The notes: generated by a model from the sequence alone, not told the origin. Positions 52,604 to 60,839 are shown, counted from the first letter of the stretch. The stretch: DNA of 64,000 nt from Paenibacillus sp. FSL K6-3182 (GCF_037976325.1 NZ_CP150265.1:3653501-3717500), one strand, 5' to 3'. Made by a program: numbers and translations.

Positions 52604-52963
52604 CTATGCACATTGTTGGTTTCGTACAGTAAACAGCTGGCTGAAACCATGTTTTTCAAGGATTTTCGCAGCCTTTTTACTTTTATAGAAACTGTCCGAC
52701 AAAATTAAGACGGAGTCATTTGGTGCAAGCTCTTTGTTCCACAAATAAGGGAGCCGACCAATTGATATATTAATCGAACCATCCACATGACATTTCTCAT
52801 AATCAGTTGAATCGCGGACATCGAGTATTTTGCTGCTGTCAGGTATAACGCCTTTTTCATTTAGCGCTTTTTCGTCGACATAAGTTAAATTTTTTAGGGG
52901 CGAGAATCTTCTATAAATGAACCACATCGAGAATAAACCAGTTAGAGCAAGTAAAATCAACAT
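52604..52963 (-). CDS. Membrane-anchored rhodanese-like protein without active Cys
   Basis: 119 aa. One membrane segment at residues 2-17, then a rhodanese domain (KILDVRDSTDYEKCHVDGSINIS near 45-67 in two parts). The active-site loop reads LILSDSFYKSKKAA, where the sulfur-carrying Cys is replaced, so transferase activity is unlikely unless the C-terminal Cys (NQQCA) substitutes. It follows the TauE-type exporter gene by 40 nt on the same strand and may assist it. Confidence 0.78.
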   Translation of the reverse strand: MLILLALTGLFSMWFIYRRFSPLKNLTYVDEKALNEKGVIPDSSKILDVRDSTDYEKCHVDGSINISIGRLPYLWNKELAPNDSVLILSDSFYKSKKAAKILEKHGFSQLFTVRNQQCA

Positions 52964-53003
52964 ATCCTAACCTCCCCAATCCGTTTAATAAGGTACGCAT
53001 ATT

Positions 53004-53795
53004 CTATTGCAATATGGATGACCACACTTTAATCGCTGTGAAAATGAGTAATACAACAAGCCCATATCGCAAATATTTCACGTTTATTTTAGAGCTGATT
53101 CTAGATCCAATTGGTGCACCGATTAAGCTGCCCAATACAACAAATACAGTTGGCCATATCGGAATGGAACCAGCGGATAGCTTGCCGATGACACCACCAA
53201 TCGCCGATACAAATACGATCGCTAATGATGAGGCAATGGTTGTCCTTGTCGGAATTTTTAAGACCGTCAACATGATTGGGATTAGAATAAAAGCACCACC
53301 TGCTCCAACAACTCCTGACACAATGCCAACAATGAAAGCAGACGTTACCGCAATGAGCTTATTAAAAGTGATTTCATTTATATTTAATTGTTGTTTTCCC
53401 CGGTTTGGAACGAGCATTAAAACAACAGCAATAACCGATAATGTTCCGTATATAATATTAATGGCATCTTCATTAAGAAAACGAGATCCGAATCCGCCAA
53501 TTAAACTGCCCATTAAAATACTGCTGCCCATATAAATAACAAGACCTTTATGAATGACTGCTGTTTGATTGCTTTTTTGACGGAAAGCGATAATCCCAGC
53601 TAACGAAGCGAAGAAAACTTGAAACATGCTGATGGATGCCACTTCTTTTGCCGTAAACTGCGCTAAGCCAAGACTGGATGGAACATATAATAAAAGGGGA
53701 AAATTTATTATGGCCCCGCCTATGCCAAGTAATCCCGAAAAAAAGGAACCGACAAAACCGAGCAGCGTCATGATGATGTAAAGGATAATGTCCAT
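53004..53795 (-). CDS. TauE/SafE family sulfite/organosulfur exporter
   Basis: 263 aa, about eight membrane segments. GFVGSFFSGLLGIGGAIINFPLLL (16-39, in two parts) and the matching GVVGAGGAFILIPIM near 160 are the two internal repeats of the family, which moves sulfite, sulfoacetate or thiosulfate across the membrane. In persulfide-resistance loci such proteins remove sulfite or thiosulfate produced by persulfide dioxygenase. AAGGAGAG precedes ATG 53795. Confidence 0.9.
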   Translation of the reverse strand: MDIILYIIMTLLGFVGSFFSGLLGIGGAIINFPLLLYVPSSLGLAQFTAKEVASISMFQVFFASLAGIIAFRQKSNQTAVIHKGLVIYMGSSILMGSLIGGFGSRFLNEDAINIIYGTLSVIAVVLMLVPNRGKQQLNINEITFNKLIAVTSAFIVGIVSGVVGAGGAFILIPIMLTVLKIPTRTTIASSLAIVFVSAIGGVIGKLSAGSIPIWPTVFVVLGSLIGAPIGSRISSKINVKYLRYGLVVLLIFTAIKVWSSILQ

Positions 53796-53806
53796 AAAAA
53801 CTCTCC

Positions 53807-53835
53807 TTGTTGGAATGCAATAAGTAAGGTATAAT
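53807..53835 (+). promoter_or_regulatory. Promoter of the small zinc-finger gene
   Basis: TTGTTG (53807-53812), 17-nt spacer, TATAAT (53830-53835), about 40 nt upstream of ATG 53876. Confidence 0.55.
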
Positions 53836-53875
53836 TAAAACCAAGTAACTTCATGTGAAATGAGGTATTTAAAAA

Positions 53876-54046
53876 ATGAAAAGTATTTTCAAAAAAATAT
53901 TTGAAGATAAATGCCCGACCTGCAATGAACCCTTGCTGTCAATCAATGAAAGCTTGTCCAGCACCAAGTATTGTGAGCATGGACATTACAAAGAAGAAAA
54001 TTACAGCTCCCTAGGTGTAAGAATTATATATGACGTCTTAGAATAA
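53876..54046 (+). CDS. Small zinc-finger protein (56 aa)
   Basis: 56 aa, begins MKSIFKKIFEDKCPTC. C13-x2-C16 and C33-x-x-H35-type residues (YCEHGHYKEE) give a CxxC...C(H) zinc-binding pattern. GAGG lies 10 nt before ATG and a good promoter precedes it; a terminator overlaps the stop codon, so it is a complete one-gene unit. It points away from the sulfur genes on both sides. Function unknown; no family recognised. Confidence 0.7.
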   Translation: MKSIFKKIFEDKCPTCNEPLLSINESLSSTKYCEHGHYKEENYSSLGVRIIYDVLE

Positions 54047-54079
54047 GCGAACACGCTCTACCGTGTTCGCTTATTTTTT
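54042..54079. terminator. Bidirectional terminator
   Basis: Perfect 14-bp stem AATAAGCGAACACG/CGTGTTCGCTTATT with 6-nt loop and T tract on the plus strand, between the zinc-finger gene and the convergent YtaF-like gene. Confidence 0.88.
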
Positions 54080-54091
54080 GTTATCGGTCAG

Positions 54092-54655
54092 TTACAAAAA
54101 AATCTCCATAAGGCCTATTACAATGAGTATCATACCGCCGATGAGCGTAGAATATTTACCTAACCATGTTCTTGCAATCTCATGTCCAATCCGCAATCCG
54201 ATAGCAACGGTTATTAGTGAAAATGTACCAACTGAAATTGCAGTCATTATCGGTGACGCACCACTAACACCTGCTACAAATCCTGTAGCGATACAATTTA
54301 ATGATAAAGCAAAACCTAATGAGATCGTTTCCTGCCAAGTAATAGATCTTTCCGAATCACTTGTCTCACGTAATGGACTTGTTGCAACCCTTGTCCTCTG
54401 TTTAGGCAATATGCTCCAAAGACCTAGAAGTATGATGACAGAACCACCAATTAAATCTGCATGCTTTTGACTCATAAAACCAGATATAAGGTGACCCATT
54501 GTTATGGCTAAATATGCTGCAGCCATGGCCAATATGGCAATAAACAAGTTTGAGACAATTGGAATTTTTGTTAATCGCGTGCCAAAGGATACACCAATTC
54601 CTAAATTATCAATATTAGAAGCCAGTCCAATGAGAATGATTGAAATTAAATACAT
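54092..54655 (-). CDS. ytaF: YtaF/MntP-like membrane protein (DUF204 family)
   Basis: 187 aa, six membrane segments in two repeats. LIGLASNIDNLGIGVSFGTR near residue 7 and LGFALSLNCIATGFVAGVSG near 110 resemble the Asp-containing membrane motifs of MntP manganese exporters and of YtaF, the sporulation membrane protein. The DN in the first repeat supports a cation path. ATG 54655 follows GAGGAGG. It lies 71 nt behind the CstR gene on the same strand and could be in that operon. YtaF versus MntP cannot be settled by eye. Confidence 0.75.
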   Translation of the reverse strand: MYLISIILIGLASNIDNLGIGVSFGTRLTKIPIVSNLFIAILAMAAAYLAITMGHLISGFMSQKHADLIGGSVIILLGLWSILPKQRTRVATSPLRETSDSERSITWQETISLGFALSLNCIATGFVAGVSGASPIMTAISVGTFSLITVAIGLRIGHEIARTWLGKYSTLIGGMILIVIGLMEIFL

Positions 54656-54726
54656 AACTATTCCTCCTCTACCAACCATTCTACTAAGTAGAGTATGCTA
54701 GAGAAGGTTATTAAGCTTGTGTTCTT

Positions 54727-54993
54727 TTACCGACTTTTCACAAGTAGCTCAATCGCTTCTTTAACCAGCTTATTCGTATCGCCACCAGTTGACTGTTCTT
54801 CAATAATACATTGATGAAGGTTTTCCGCAACAATTTGGGCCATTGCTTTATCTGCTGCATTGCGTACTGCTGACAGCTGGCTCACTACGTCCTTGCAGGA
54901 TTGCTGTTCATCCATCAATCTCAATACGCCTCGAACCTGACCCTCTATTCTTCTTAGACGTGTTTTCATTTCATCAGTATAAACATATGCCAT
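54727..54993 (-). CDS. cstR: CsoR-family persulfide sensor repressor (CstR-like)
   Basis: 88 aa four-helix repressor with TRLRRIEGQVRGVLRLMDE at 11-29. C33 and C62 are 29 residues apart, as C31 and C60 in S. aureus CstR, and the position that holds His in copper-binding CsoR is Asn (AENLHQC). This dithiol pattern senses persulfide through a di- to tetrasulfide link instead of binding Cu(I). ATG 54993 follows GGGAGG; the longer frame is rejected. It is in the sulfur operon and likely binds ATACCC-N4/5-GGGTAT palindromes; a degenerate half-site GTATGGGTAT lies at about 55026. Confidence 0.85.
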   Translation of the reverse strand: MAYVYTDEMKTRLRRIEGQVRGVLRLMDEQQSCKDVVSQLSAVRNAADKAMAQIVAENLHQCIIEEQSTGGDTNKLVKEAIELLVKSR

Positions 54994-55068
54994 GTTCTTA
55001 ACCTCCCATTCGATAACGTGTACATGTATGGGTATATTATAAACCAAAAAAGAGTATCATTTCATTAA

Positions 55069-55551
55069 TTATATAAATAAATTCACTTTTGCATCGGTGG
55101 CGTCGCCTAAGTAACCGGCTACACCGGCAAGTTGAATGTCATCGATCAGCTCTTCACGCTGCAAACCAAGAAGATCCATTGTCATTGTACATGCAACAAG
55201 CTTAACCCCTTGCTCCTGCGCAAGTTCAATGAGCTGCGGCAGTGATAACGCATTATGTTTCTTCATAACATGCTTAATCATTTTAGGTCCCATGCCGCCA
55301 AAATTCATTTTGGATAAGCCTAGTTTTTGCGGTCCTCTTGGCATCATCCAGCCAAAGGCTTTTTCAAGAAGCCCTTTTTTGGTATGGATTGCTTCATCCT
55401 TGCGCAGAGCATTTAGTCCCCAAAAGGTGAAAAATATAGTTACCTCGTGATCATAAGCAGCTGCTCCATTTGCAATAATAAAAGCAGCTATCGCTTTATC
55501 AAGTTCCCCGCTGAAGAGGACTATCGTTGTTTTTTCAGTTACAGCTTCCAT
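55069..55551 (-). CDS. DsrE/DsrF/DrsH-like sulfur carrier protein
   Basis: 160 aa. DsrE fold with TTIVLFSGELDKAIAAFIIANGAAA at the start, FTFWGLNALRK near 43 and the conserved Cys in GVKLVACTMTMDLLG near 117. Such proteins accept sulfane sulfur from rhodanese and TusA and pass it on. Lies between tusA and the repressor gene; the peptide MMPRGPQKLGLSKMNFGG is a family-typical insertion. Confidence 0.88.
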   Translation of the reverse strand: MEAVTEKTTIVLFSGELDKAIAAFIIANGAAAYDHEVTIFFTFWGLNALRKDEAIHTKKGLLEKAFGWMMPRGPQKLGLSKMNFGGMGPKMIKHVMKKHNALSLPQLIELAQEQGVKLVACTMTMDLLGLQREELIDDIQLAGVAGYLGDATDAKVNLFI

Positions 55552-55581
55552 TTATGTTCTCCTCTCCATAATAAAATTCAG

Positions 55582-55809
55582 TTAAATTTTTTTCACTAGA
55601 AATGTGAACACGCCGTTTTCTTCCGTATGCTGCACGAGTTCATGATTTGTTTTTCTAATCCAAGCCGTAAAATCATTTAAAGAACCTTTATCGGTTGATA
55701 ATACCTCCATAAATTGTCCAGGTTTCAATCCATCCAGCGCTTTTTTTGCTTTTACGATTGGCATCGGGCAAGCCAGCCCTTTGGTATCAACGATTAGATC
55801 AGCTTTCAT
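55582..55809 (-). CDS. tusA: Sulfur carrier protein TusA
   Basis: 75 aa, length typical for TusA. DTKGLACPMPIVKAKKAL holds the sulfur-binding Cys in CPMP at about residue 14. It relays persulfide sulfur from rhodanese to DsrE-type acceptors. GGAGGAAATGAATA precedes ATG 55809, 15 nt after the preceding gene. Confidence 0.93.
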   Translation of the reverse strand: MKADLIVDTKGLACPMPIVKAKKALDGLKPGQFMEVLSTDKGSLNDFTAWIRKTNHELVQHTEENGVFTFLVKKI

Positions 55810-55824
55810 TATTCATTTCCTCCT

Positions 55825-56976
55825 TTAATTATCGTGAACGGCACAACGATTTGGACCGATTTCCATTTCGCGTTGCTCTTCTTCGTTAGGTGTGATTTTA
55901 CCCATATTCGTTAGGCGTATTTCTTGGTAAGCGTTCGGATGCTGCGGCAGATTGTTGGTAACCATGCTGCGAAACTCAGCTTCATCCGATATTTGCAAGC
56001 CTGTATTGTTTTTATATACATCGGATAAAACAGCGGCTACCCGCCCATCTTCTCCAAGCTCCGAGAACTTGCCGAAGTGTCCTGGAAGTACAATTAAATC
56101 CTGAGACAACTCCGGATAACGACTATATAACGTTTGGCGAAGATCACCAACCCAATCTTCAGCTAGTCCAGCCAAATCAGGTCGTCCAATGGATTCAATA
56201 AATAAAATGTCACCAGTTAGCAAATACTGATCATCTACTATAAACGATGTACTGCCGATCGTATGACCAGGTGAATAAATGGGTTGTATTTTTAAAGTGG
56301 TATTGCCTACCTCAATATCGTGACCGTTCTCAAGCTTCGCGTATTCAAATGTGACTTCTGCAGCATCTTTTGGAGGAAGCCAGTACGTTGCAGATTGTTG
56401 TTCTGCAAGCTTACGGCCGCCCGAGATATGATCCGCATGAAGATGGGTATCTATCGTATGCATAATGCGATACCCATTGTCCTTCGCAAATTGCTCCAAC
56501 ACATTCGTCATTCTAGGGGCATCTATGACAGCAGCTTCACCGTCTGATACGATCATGTAGGACAAGCAGCCTTTACCCATTCGTACAAACTGAAAAATAG
56601 TACCGCCTTGGCGCAAATCGCCAATTTTTACGGGCTCCAAATGCTCGCTCCACGACTTCATCCCGCCCTGCAAGTAATAAATATTAGACCTGCCTGCTGC
56701 GACGAGCAACTCTCCAACAAATATAGAAGAACCTTCTTTGGCGCATACAACCAGCACTTTTTTGTCTATTGGAATTTGTTCGATTATCTCCTCTACTCCC
56801 TCTAGCAGTTCAAAGTAAGGAATATTGAGAACCTCTATTCGACTTCCTTCGATTTTCCAATTCGCAAAGTCGCTTTCACTACGTACATCAAGGATGAAGA
56901 GGTCTTCTTTTTTGCTTAAAATAAGTTTTGCTAGCTGCCTGGCACTCATTTCATTTAACTGGTTTGATGAAATCAC
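55825..56976 (-). CDS. Rhodanese-MBL fusion, persulfide dioxygenase type
   Basis: 383 aa. N-terminal rhodanese domain (about 12-112) with LDVR and active Cys C78 in VVCAKEGSS, followed by a metallo-beta-lactamase domain (about 125-350) with H178-x-H180-x-D182-H183 in THLHADH, SPGHT near 245 and TGDILF, as in ETHE1-type persulfide dioxygenases. It oxidises low-molecular-weight persulfide to sulfite, and the rhodanese could turn sulfite into thiosulfate. S. aureus CstB has the opposite order, MBL then rhodanese, so this is a distinct arrangement. Confidence 0.87.
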   Translation of the reverse strand: MISSNQLNEMSARQLAKLILSKKEDLFILDVRSESDFANWKIEGSRIEVLNIPYFELLEGVEEIIEQIPIDKKVLVVCAKEGSSIFVGELLVAAGRSNIYYLQGGMKSWSEHLEPVKIGDLRQGGTIFQFVRMGKGCLSYMIVSDGEAAVIDAPRMTNVLEQFAKDNGYRIMHTIDTHLHADHISGGRKLAEQQSATYWLPPKDAAEVTFEYAKLENGHDIEVGNTTLKIQPIYSPGHTIGSTSFIVDDQYLLTGDILFIESIGRPDLAGLAEDWVGDLRQTLYSRYPELSQDLIVLPGHFGKFSELGEDGRVAAVLSDVYKNNTGLQISDEAEFRSMVTNNLPQHPNAYQEIRLTNMGKITPNEEEQREMEIGPNRCAVHDN

Positions 56977-57010
56977 GGTGTATTCCTCCTACTATGATGA
57001 GTGAATGGTA

Positions 57011-57592
57011 TTACTGTACATCATTCTCTAGTGGTCCTTCCCATTCGGACATACCTGGCAAGACATTGTACACGAGTTTGAACCCTTTATCAGCTAATAG
57101 CTGGCAAGCGATATCGCTGCGGGTGCCAGTGCGGCAAACGATATAAAGCTCCTGATCAAGATCGAGTTCACTCGTTCGAATATCAAGCTCTCCTAACGGA
57201 ATTGATTTGGCTCCAGGGATGTGGTTAAAAACATACTCTGCAGACTCACGTACATCTAAAATCATCATGTTCTCATTTGAAATAAGCTTCTTCATCAAAT
57301 CTCCGTTGTTCATTGTCTTCAAATATTTGATTTCTTCTTTTATTTCATTCGGGTCGGATTTTCTAAGGTAATGCTTCAATACCTCGCCCTCCGTAAGCGT
57401 ACCTAAGTATTGATGCCCCGCATTTCTGCTCCACCCTTGGATGTCTGCCAAAGATCCTTTGTCCGTGGCAACCACTTCAATGACTTGTCCAGAAAGAAGC
57501 TCATTCATTGCTTTTTTCGTCTTGATGATGGGCATAGGACAAGCCAAGCCTTTGCAATCTATTGTTTTGTCTGCTTGAATGTGATTCATCAT
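57011..57592 (-). CDS. TusA-rhodanese fusion protein (CstA-like)
   Basis: 193 aa. TusA domain about 8-75 with C18 in CKGLACPMP and a rhodanese domain about 95-185 with LDVRESAEY and active Cys in YIVCRTGTRSD near 153. This is the arrangement of the sulfurtransferase CstA in CstR regulons, which collects sulfane sulfur and hands it to other carriers. First gene of the operon, behind GGAGG and two CstR-type operators. Confidence 0.9.
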   Translation of the reverse strand: MMNHIQADKTIDCKGLACPMPIIKTKKAMNELLSGQVIEVVATDKGSLADIQGWSRNAGHQYLGTLTEGEVLKHYLRKSDPNEIKEEIKYLKTMNNGDLMKKLISNENMMILDVRESAEYVFNHIPGAKSIPLGELDIRTSELDLDQELYIVCRTGTRSDIACQLLADKGFKLVYNVLPGMSEWEGPLENDVQ

Positions 57593-57636
57593 TTCTTGAA
57601 CCTCCTTTGCGTTTATTAATAAATCATTTGAACAAC

Positions 57637-57652
57637 ATACCCATTAGGGTAT
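57637..57652. promoter_or_regulatory. CsoR/CstR-type operator, proximal
   Basis: ATACCC-ATTA-GGGTAT, perfect 6-4-6 inverted repeat, 45 nt upstream of the TusA-rhodanese start. Confidence 0.78.
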
Positions 57653-57682
57653 CGAAAAAGGCGAAAAAATGACGCCGTACAC

Positions 57683-57698
57683 ATACCCCTATGGGTAT
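57683..57698. promoter_or_regulatory. CsoR/CstR-type operator, distal
   Basis: ATACCC-CTAT-GGGTAT, perfect repeat with centre 46 bp from the proximal one. Paired operators of this form are known for cst operons. Confidence 0.78.
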
Positions 57699-57751
57699 AA
57701 GGCGTTGATAAAAATATACATGTTTTAAATGCAGATGTCAACGTGGCATCA

Positions 57752-57781
57752 CAAAAAAAAAGACCGTCATTCAGCGGTCTC
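57752..57781 (-). terminator. Terminator of the small membrane protein gene
   Basis: AGACCG (57761-57766) pairs with CGGTCT (57775-57780), with T9 downstream on the minus strand. Confidence 0.8.
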
Positions 57782-57940
57782 TTAGTAATCTCTTTCTTTA
57801 TCCCTTTTTCTTCTTTCCTGATCTCTCTTCAAAGCACGCCTCAATTCATCTTTGTTTCGATTTCTTCTAGGCAGCTTTCCATTTATTTCAAATAATAAAA
57901 TAACAATCATCGTTAGCAGTAAAACGATTATAAACTCCAT
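57782..57940 (-). CDS. Small membrane protein (52 aa)
   Basis: 52 aa: membrane segment at residues 3-18 (FIIVLLLTMIVILLFE) and a highly charged Lys/Arg/Asp tail (NRNKDELRRALKRDQER). AGGAGG lies 7 nt before ATG and a terminator follows immediately, so it is a complete gene unit. Too short for family assignment; function unknown. The bitopic plan with a basic tail resembles small regulatory membrane proteins of sporeformers. Confidence 0.7.
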   Translation of the reverse strand: MEFIIVLLLTMIVILLFEINGKLPRRNRNKDELRRALKRDQERRKRDKERDY

Positions 57941-58004
57941 CTCTTTCCTCCTAGGATAAAGCTATACTGGGCATCGCTCTGAAAATTAAAAGGTGAAATA
58001 AACA

Positions 58005-58058
58005 ATGAAAGATCTACTCTTTTTAGCAACGGACTCAGATCGCATAATGAAAGCATAA
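58005..58058 (+). CDS. Possible 17-residue peptide frame
   Basis: MKDLLFLATDSDRIMKA, with AAAGGTG 9 nt before ATG, ending 30 nt upstream of another small gene on the same strand. Could be a leader or chance; low support. Confidence 0.35.
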   Translation: MKDLLFLATDSDRIMKA

Positions 58059-58087
58059 GCATTGATTGGTAAGAGGAGGAATGGATT

Positions 58088-58267
58088 ATGTTGTTTCATA
58101 ACTATGTAGCAGAAAGTTTATGGAGGGATCAGCAGCAAGCTTTGGATAAGCGAATTCGTCGAGGGGATTTTATTGATTATGATATCAAAGCAGCTTCACC
58201 CGATAAATCAATGATTAAAAAATGGCTATTGACTCGTAAAAAAAAAGGGGTTAATCCTCAAGTATGA
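58088..58267 (+). CDS. Small hypothetical protein (59 aa)
   Basis: 59 aa soluble protein, begins MLFHNYVAESLWRDQQ, basic C-terminal part (KKWLLTRKKKG). AGAGGAGG lies 9 nt before ATG. Its last codons overlap a terminator hairpin shared with the convergent Bax-inhibitor gene. No family recognised. Confidence 0.62.
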   Translation: MLFHNYVAESLWRDQQQALDKRIRRGDFIDYDIKAASPDKSMIKKWLLTRKKKGVNPQV

Positions 58268-58278
58268 AGATTAACCTT
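58247..58278. terminator. Terminator shared by convergent genes
   Basis: GGTTAATC (58249-58256) pairs with GATTAACC (58269-58276); A9 on the left gives a T tract for the minus-strand gene. It overlaps the 3' end of the 59-aa gene. Confidence 0.75.
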
Positions 58279-58299
58279 ATTGGCAATTAGGATGAATGT

Positions 58300-58941
58300 T
58301 TAATCATCCAGCAAGGATTTCACAAAACGTAGGGCGAACAAAATGATATTAACCAAATCAAGATAAATATTAACGATCATCAGTGGAATATCTTTGTCTT
58401 CAAAACCTTCCTTGGACATACGGCTAAAGTCATAAAGTGTATAACCGATGAAAATGAGCAGTCCAAAGCCGGCATAAATGGTTTCCATCATCCCTCCGAA
58501 AGGGAAAATAAATTGCATAAGACCGATAAGGATGAGCCCAATTAATGATGCGAACAAAAACCCACCAAGAAAGCGAAAATCCTCTTTGGAGTATGTAGCG
58601 TAAATCGCAAGGCCTGCATAAACGAGTACAGCAACGGCAACGGTTTGAATGACGACCGATGTACCCATGGAGGCGATATAATAGCTTAAAGAAAACTGCA
58701 AGGTTGCACCAGATACAATCATAAACACGTACATCAGTGAGTAGCCAATTGCTGTTGATTTACGCAAAAACATGATGGCAATGATTAATCCAATCTCGAC
58801 AATAAACAGTGGGATTCGTGCGGCGCTGGGAAGCATTGTTCCTATGTACATGCCGCCTACTGAAACAATTAAGGCAAAGAAAAAGGTTAGCATTAATTTT
58901 TGCATCGGTTTACCATAACCGCTTGACTGCGTATAGCTCAT
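58300..58941 (-). CDS. Bax inhibitor-1 family membrane protein (YetJ-like)
   Basis: 213 aa with seven membrane segments. FIGYTLYDFSRMSKEGFED near 168 and IYLDLVNIILFALRFV near the C-terminus carry the two Asp residues that form the pH-dependent latch in the bacterial calcium leak channel YetJ. Likely an inner-membrane ion leak or stress protein. Monocistronic. Confidence 0.88.
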   Translation of the reverse strand: MSYTQSSGYGKPMQKLMLTFFFALIVSVGGMYIGTMLPSAARIPLFIVEIGLIIAIMFLRKSTAIGYSLMYVFMIVSGATLQFSLSYYIASMGTSVVIQTVAVAVLVYAGLAIYATYSKEDFRFLGGFLFASLIGLILIGLMQFIFPFGGMMETIYAGFGLLIFIGYTLYDFSRMSKEGFEDKDIPLMIVNIYLDLVNIILFALRFVKSLLDD

Positions 58942-59013
58942 ATTATTTTTCTCCTGTCATCCATATTTATGGATCAATAATAGCATGAAAAGCATGAATA
59001 CAAAATGTTCTTT

Positions 59014-59826
59014 TTATTTTTTCATAATGGATCTCGTCCATGCGATATGTAATCCGGCTCTTTCCATATTATGTTGACTGCTTGATCCGAAGCTAGCCTG
59101 TGCTACGACGAGCTCACAGCCTGCAAGATGCGCTTCATGTAGACGCTTGTTTAATAGTGCTGTTTGCAGACCTTGTTTTCTAAATGTAGGGGCAGTAGCC
59201 GCAAGAGCACATGATGCGATTCCATCCTCATTCATATGCATGACACCTACACCTGCAGGTATGTCATTTAAATACGCTAGATAGATTTTCCACCCTTTTC
59301 GATTCAGTAAACCAATATTGTTATTAACAAAATGGTGTTTATCGGACAATGACATGCCTGATCCTAGGCAATGGATTTCAGCATAATGATCGAAATCCTC
59401 CTCTGTAACGACTTCTGAAATCGTGATATGAGGAGGCAAAACAGGTTTATCTTCACTTGGCAGTCCATAAAGAACAGAATGAAAGCCATTCTGTCGAAAA
59501 CCGAGCTCTGCCAATTTTCCAAACAGAGCAGCTGTACATTTTATAGGATCCAAATCAATTTGAAAGCTTCTGTCTCTTGCTTCATAAAACTTGATAATCT
59601 CCTCCAGCTTGTCGCTGTCCTCATCGCCCAAACCTTTTACCGAATTAAAAATGCCCCAAGGCATTGTTTTTATATAGTAAGCTACAGCTTGGCCATAATG
59701 ATTAATTTCGACTCCTTCAGGATTGCCTAGTCTCTCCCCTATGGAACTAATTCTTGATGTAAGATATTCCATTTCTGATTGCTGTATTCGTTTAATTAAC
59801 ACTTCATTCAAAATGGGAAGTTTCAT
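59014..59826 (-). CDS. GNAT-like acetyltransferase
   Basis: 270 aa. C-terminal GNAT core about 140-265: AGVGVMHMNEDGIASCALAATAPTFRKQGLQTALLNKRL (motifs B and A in order, with the Q/RxxG/A coenzyme A loop FRKQGLQTAL) and QASFGSSSQHNMERAGLHIA. The N-terminal 130 residues are a poorly conserved second domain. Substrate unknown. ATG 59826 follows AAGG; ATG 59835 overlaps that site. Precedes or shares a transcript with the regulator upstream (54 nt). Confidence 0.8.
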   Translation of the reverse strand: MKLPILNEVLIKRIQQSEMEYLTSRISSIGERLGNPEGVEINHYGQAVAYYIKTMPWGIFNSVKGLGDEDSDKLEEIIKFYEARDRSFQIDLDPIKCTAALFGKLAELGFRQNGFHSVLYGLPSEDKPVLPPHITISEVVTEEDFDHYAEIHCLGSGMSLSDKHHFVNNNIGLLNRKGWKIYLAYLNDIPAGVGVMHMNEDGIASCALAATAPTFRKQGLQTALLNKRLHEAHLAGCELVVAQASFGSSSQHNMERAGLHIAWTRSIMKK

Positions 59827-59879
59827 CTCAACCATCCTTGCGTATTATAATGGGATTCATCTGAAAAGTGACATCTGCA

Positions 59880-60839
59880 TTAACATTCATAAAGAACATT
59901 TCCTGTCTGTGATAAGTCATAGCCGGAAATAGCTGCAAGCTCCTGTTGAAATGAAGCGGATTTCAAAATTTCGATAATTAAGTTAATGAGGTCGACATTC
60001 CCCGGATTTTTCATAATGACAAGATCATAACGTTCACTAACTAAAGGAATAAAGTCCACTCCAGTTACGATCGCTGCTGCTTTTTCTATCCCAACTCCAA
60101 CATCGGCCTCGCCACCCGCCACTTTGGCTGCAACGCCTAAATGATTTGTCAGTTCGTCCTCATAACCAAGAAGTTCGCGTGCCGAAATACGATGCAATCG
60201 AAGCTGTTCATCCAATAATACACGAGCCCCGGAGCCTTTTTCTCTATTAATAATACGTAAGTCTGGCTGAACAAGATCGCTCCATCCTTTTAGGTTTCGC
60301 GGATTCCCTTTTTGGACAAATAGCCCAGCTTTCCTAGATAGCAGATTAATAACAACGTATGACGAGCTGACGAGCAGCTTGCGTATGTACGGAATATTGT
60401 ATTCGCCCGTATCGCCGTCTAACAGATGGGTGCTTACGACATCGGATTGCCCATTGTACATGGAGATCAAACTATCTAGACTGCCAGCATTGGACCGTAG
60501 TGGGCGCAGTGCGTGTGTATATTTCTCTATATGCCTTCCGAGTATGTCGAGGCTGATGTCTTGTCCTGTGATGACAACGGAGCGAGCTCCAAGGTTATGG
60601 CGTGCTTTGCTTGCAGCATCTGGTTGAACATTTAAAGCGTCACGCAAGCTTTGCTGGTTACCCTTTGAGCGCTGCTTATAGGCTTCTAAATCAGAAGCGT
60701 CCACTCTCATTTGTTTACCTACTCGGTATGAGGCCAAATCCCCTTTTTTAATGAGATCATAAACGGTTAATTTGGATATTTTGAGCAGCTTAGAGATTTC
60801 CTCTGTCGTATAGGAAATATTTTCAGATATGTTAATCAC
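59880..60839 (-). CDS. HTH regulator with periplasmic-binding-like domain (molybdate type)
   Basis: 319 aa. N-terminal excisionase-type helix-turn-helix about 8-58 (SYTTEEISKLLKISKLTVYDLIKKGDL in two parts), then a PBP-like domain about 90-310 with SLDSLISMYNGQSDVVSTHLLDG and GVGIEKAAAIVTGVDFIPL, as in regulators that pair with molybdate or tungstate binding genes. It is divergent from modA across 149 nt, so control of modA by an oxyanion ligand is inferred. GTG 60839 is preceded closely by AAGAG, so the start is uncertain. Confidence 0.82.
   Translation of the reverse strand: MINISENISYTTEEISKLLKISKLTVYDLIKKGDLASYRVGKQMRVDASDLEAYKQRSKGNQQSLRDALNVQPDAASKARHNLGARSVVITGQDISLDILGRHIEKYTHALRPLRSNAGSLDSLISMYNGQSDVVSTHLLDGDTGEYNIPYIRKLLVSSSYVVINLLSRKAGLFVQKGNPRNLKGWSDLVQPDLRIINREKGSGARVLLDEQLRLHRISARELLGYEDELTNHLGVAAKVAGGEADVGVGIEKAAAIVTGVDFIPLVSERYDLVIMKNPGNVDLINLIIEILKSASFQQELAAISGYDLSQTGNVLYEC

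Noticed and set aside
55020..55035. Third operator before the cstR-like gene
   Set aside because: Only one half-site (GGGTAT) is intact; the other half is degenerate, so it is not listed as an operator.
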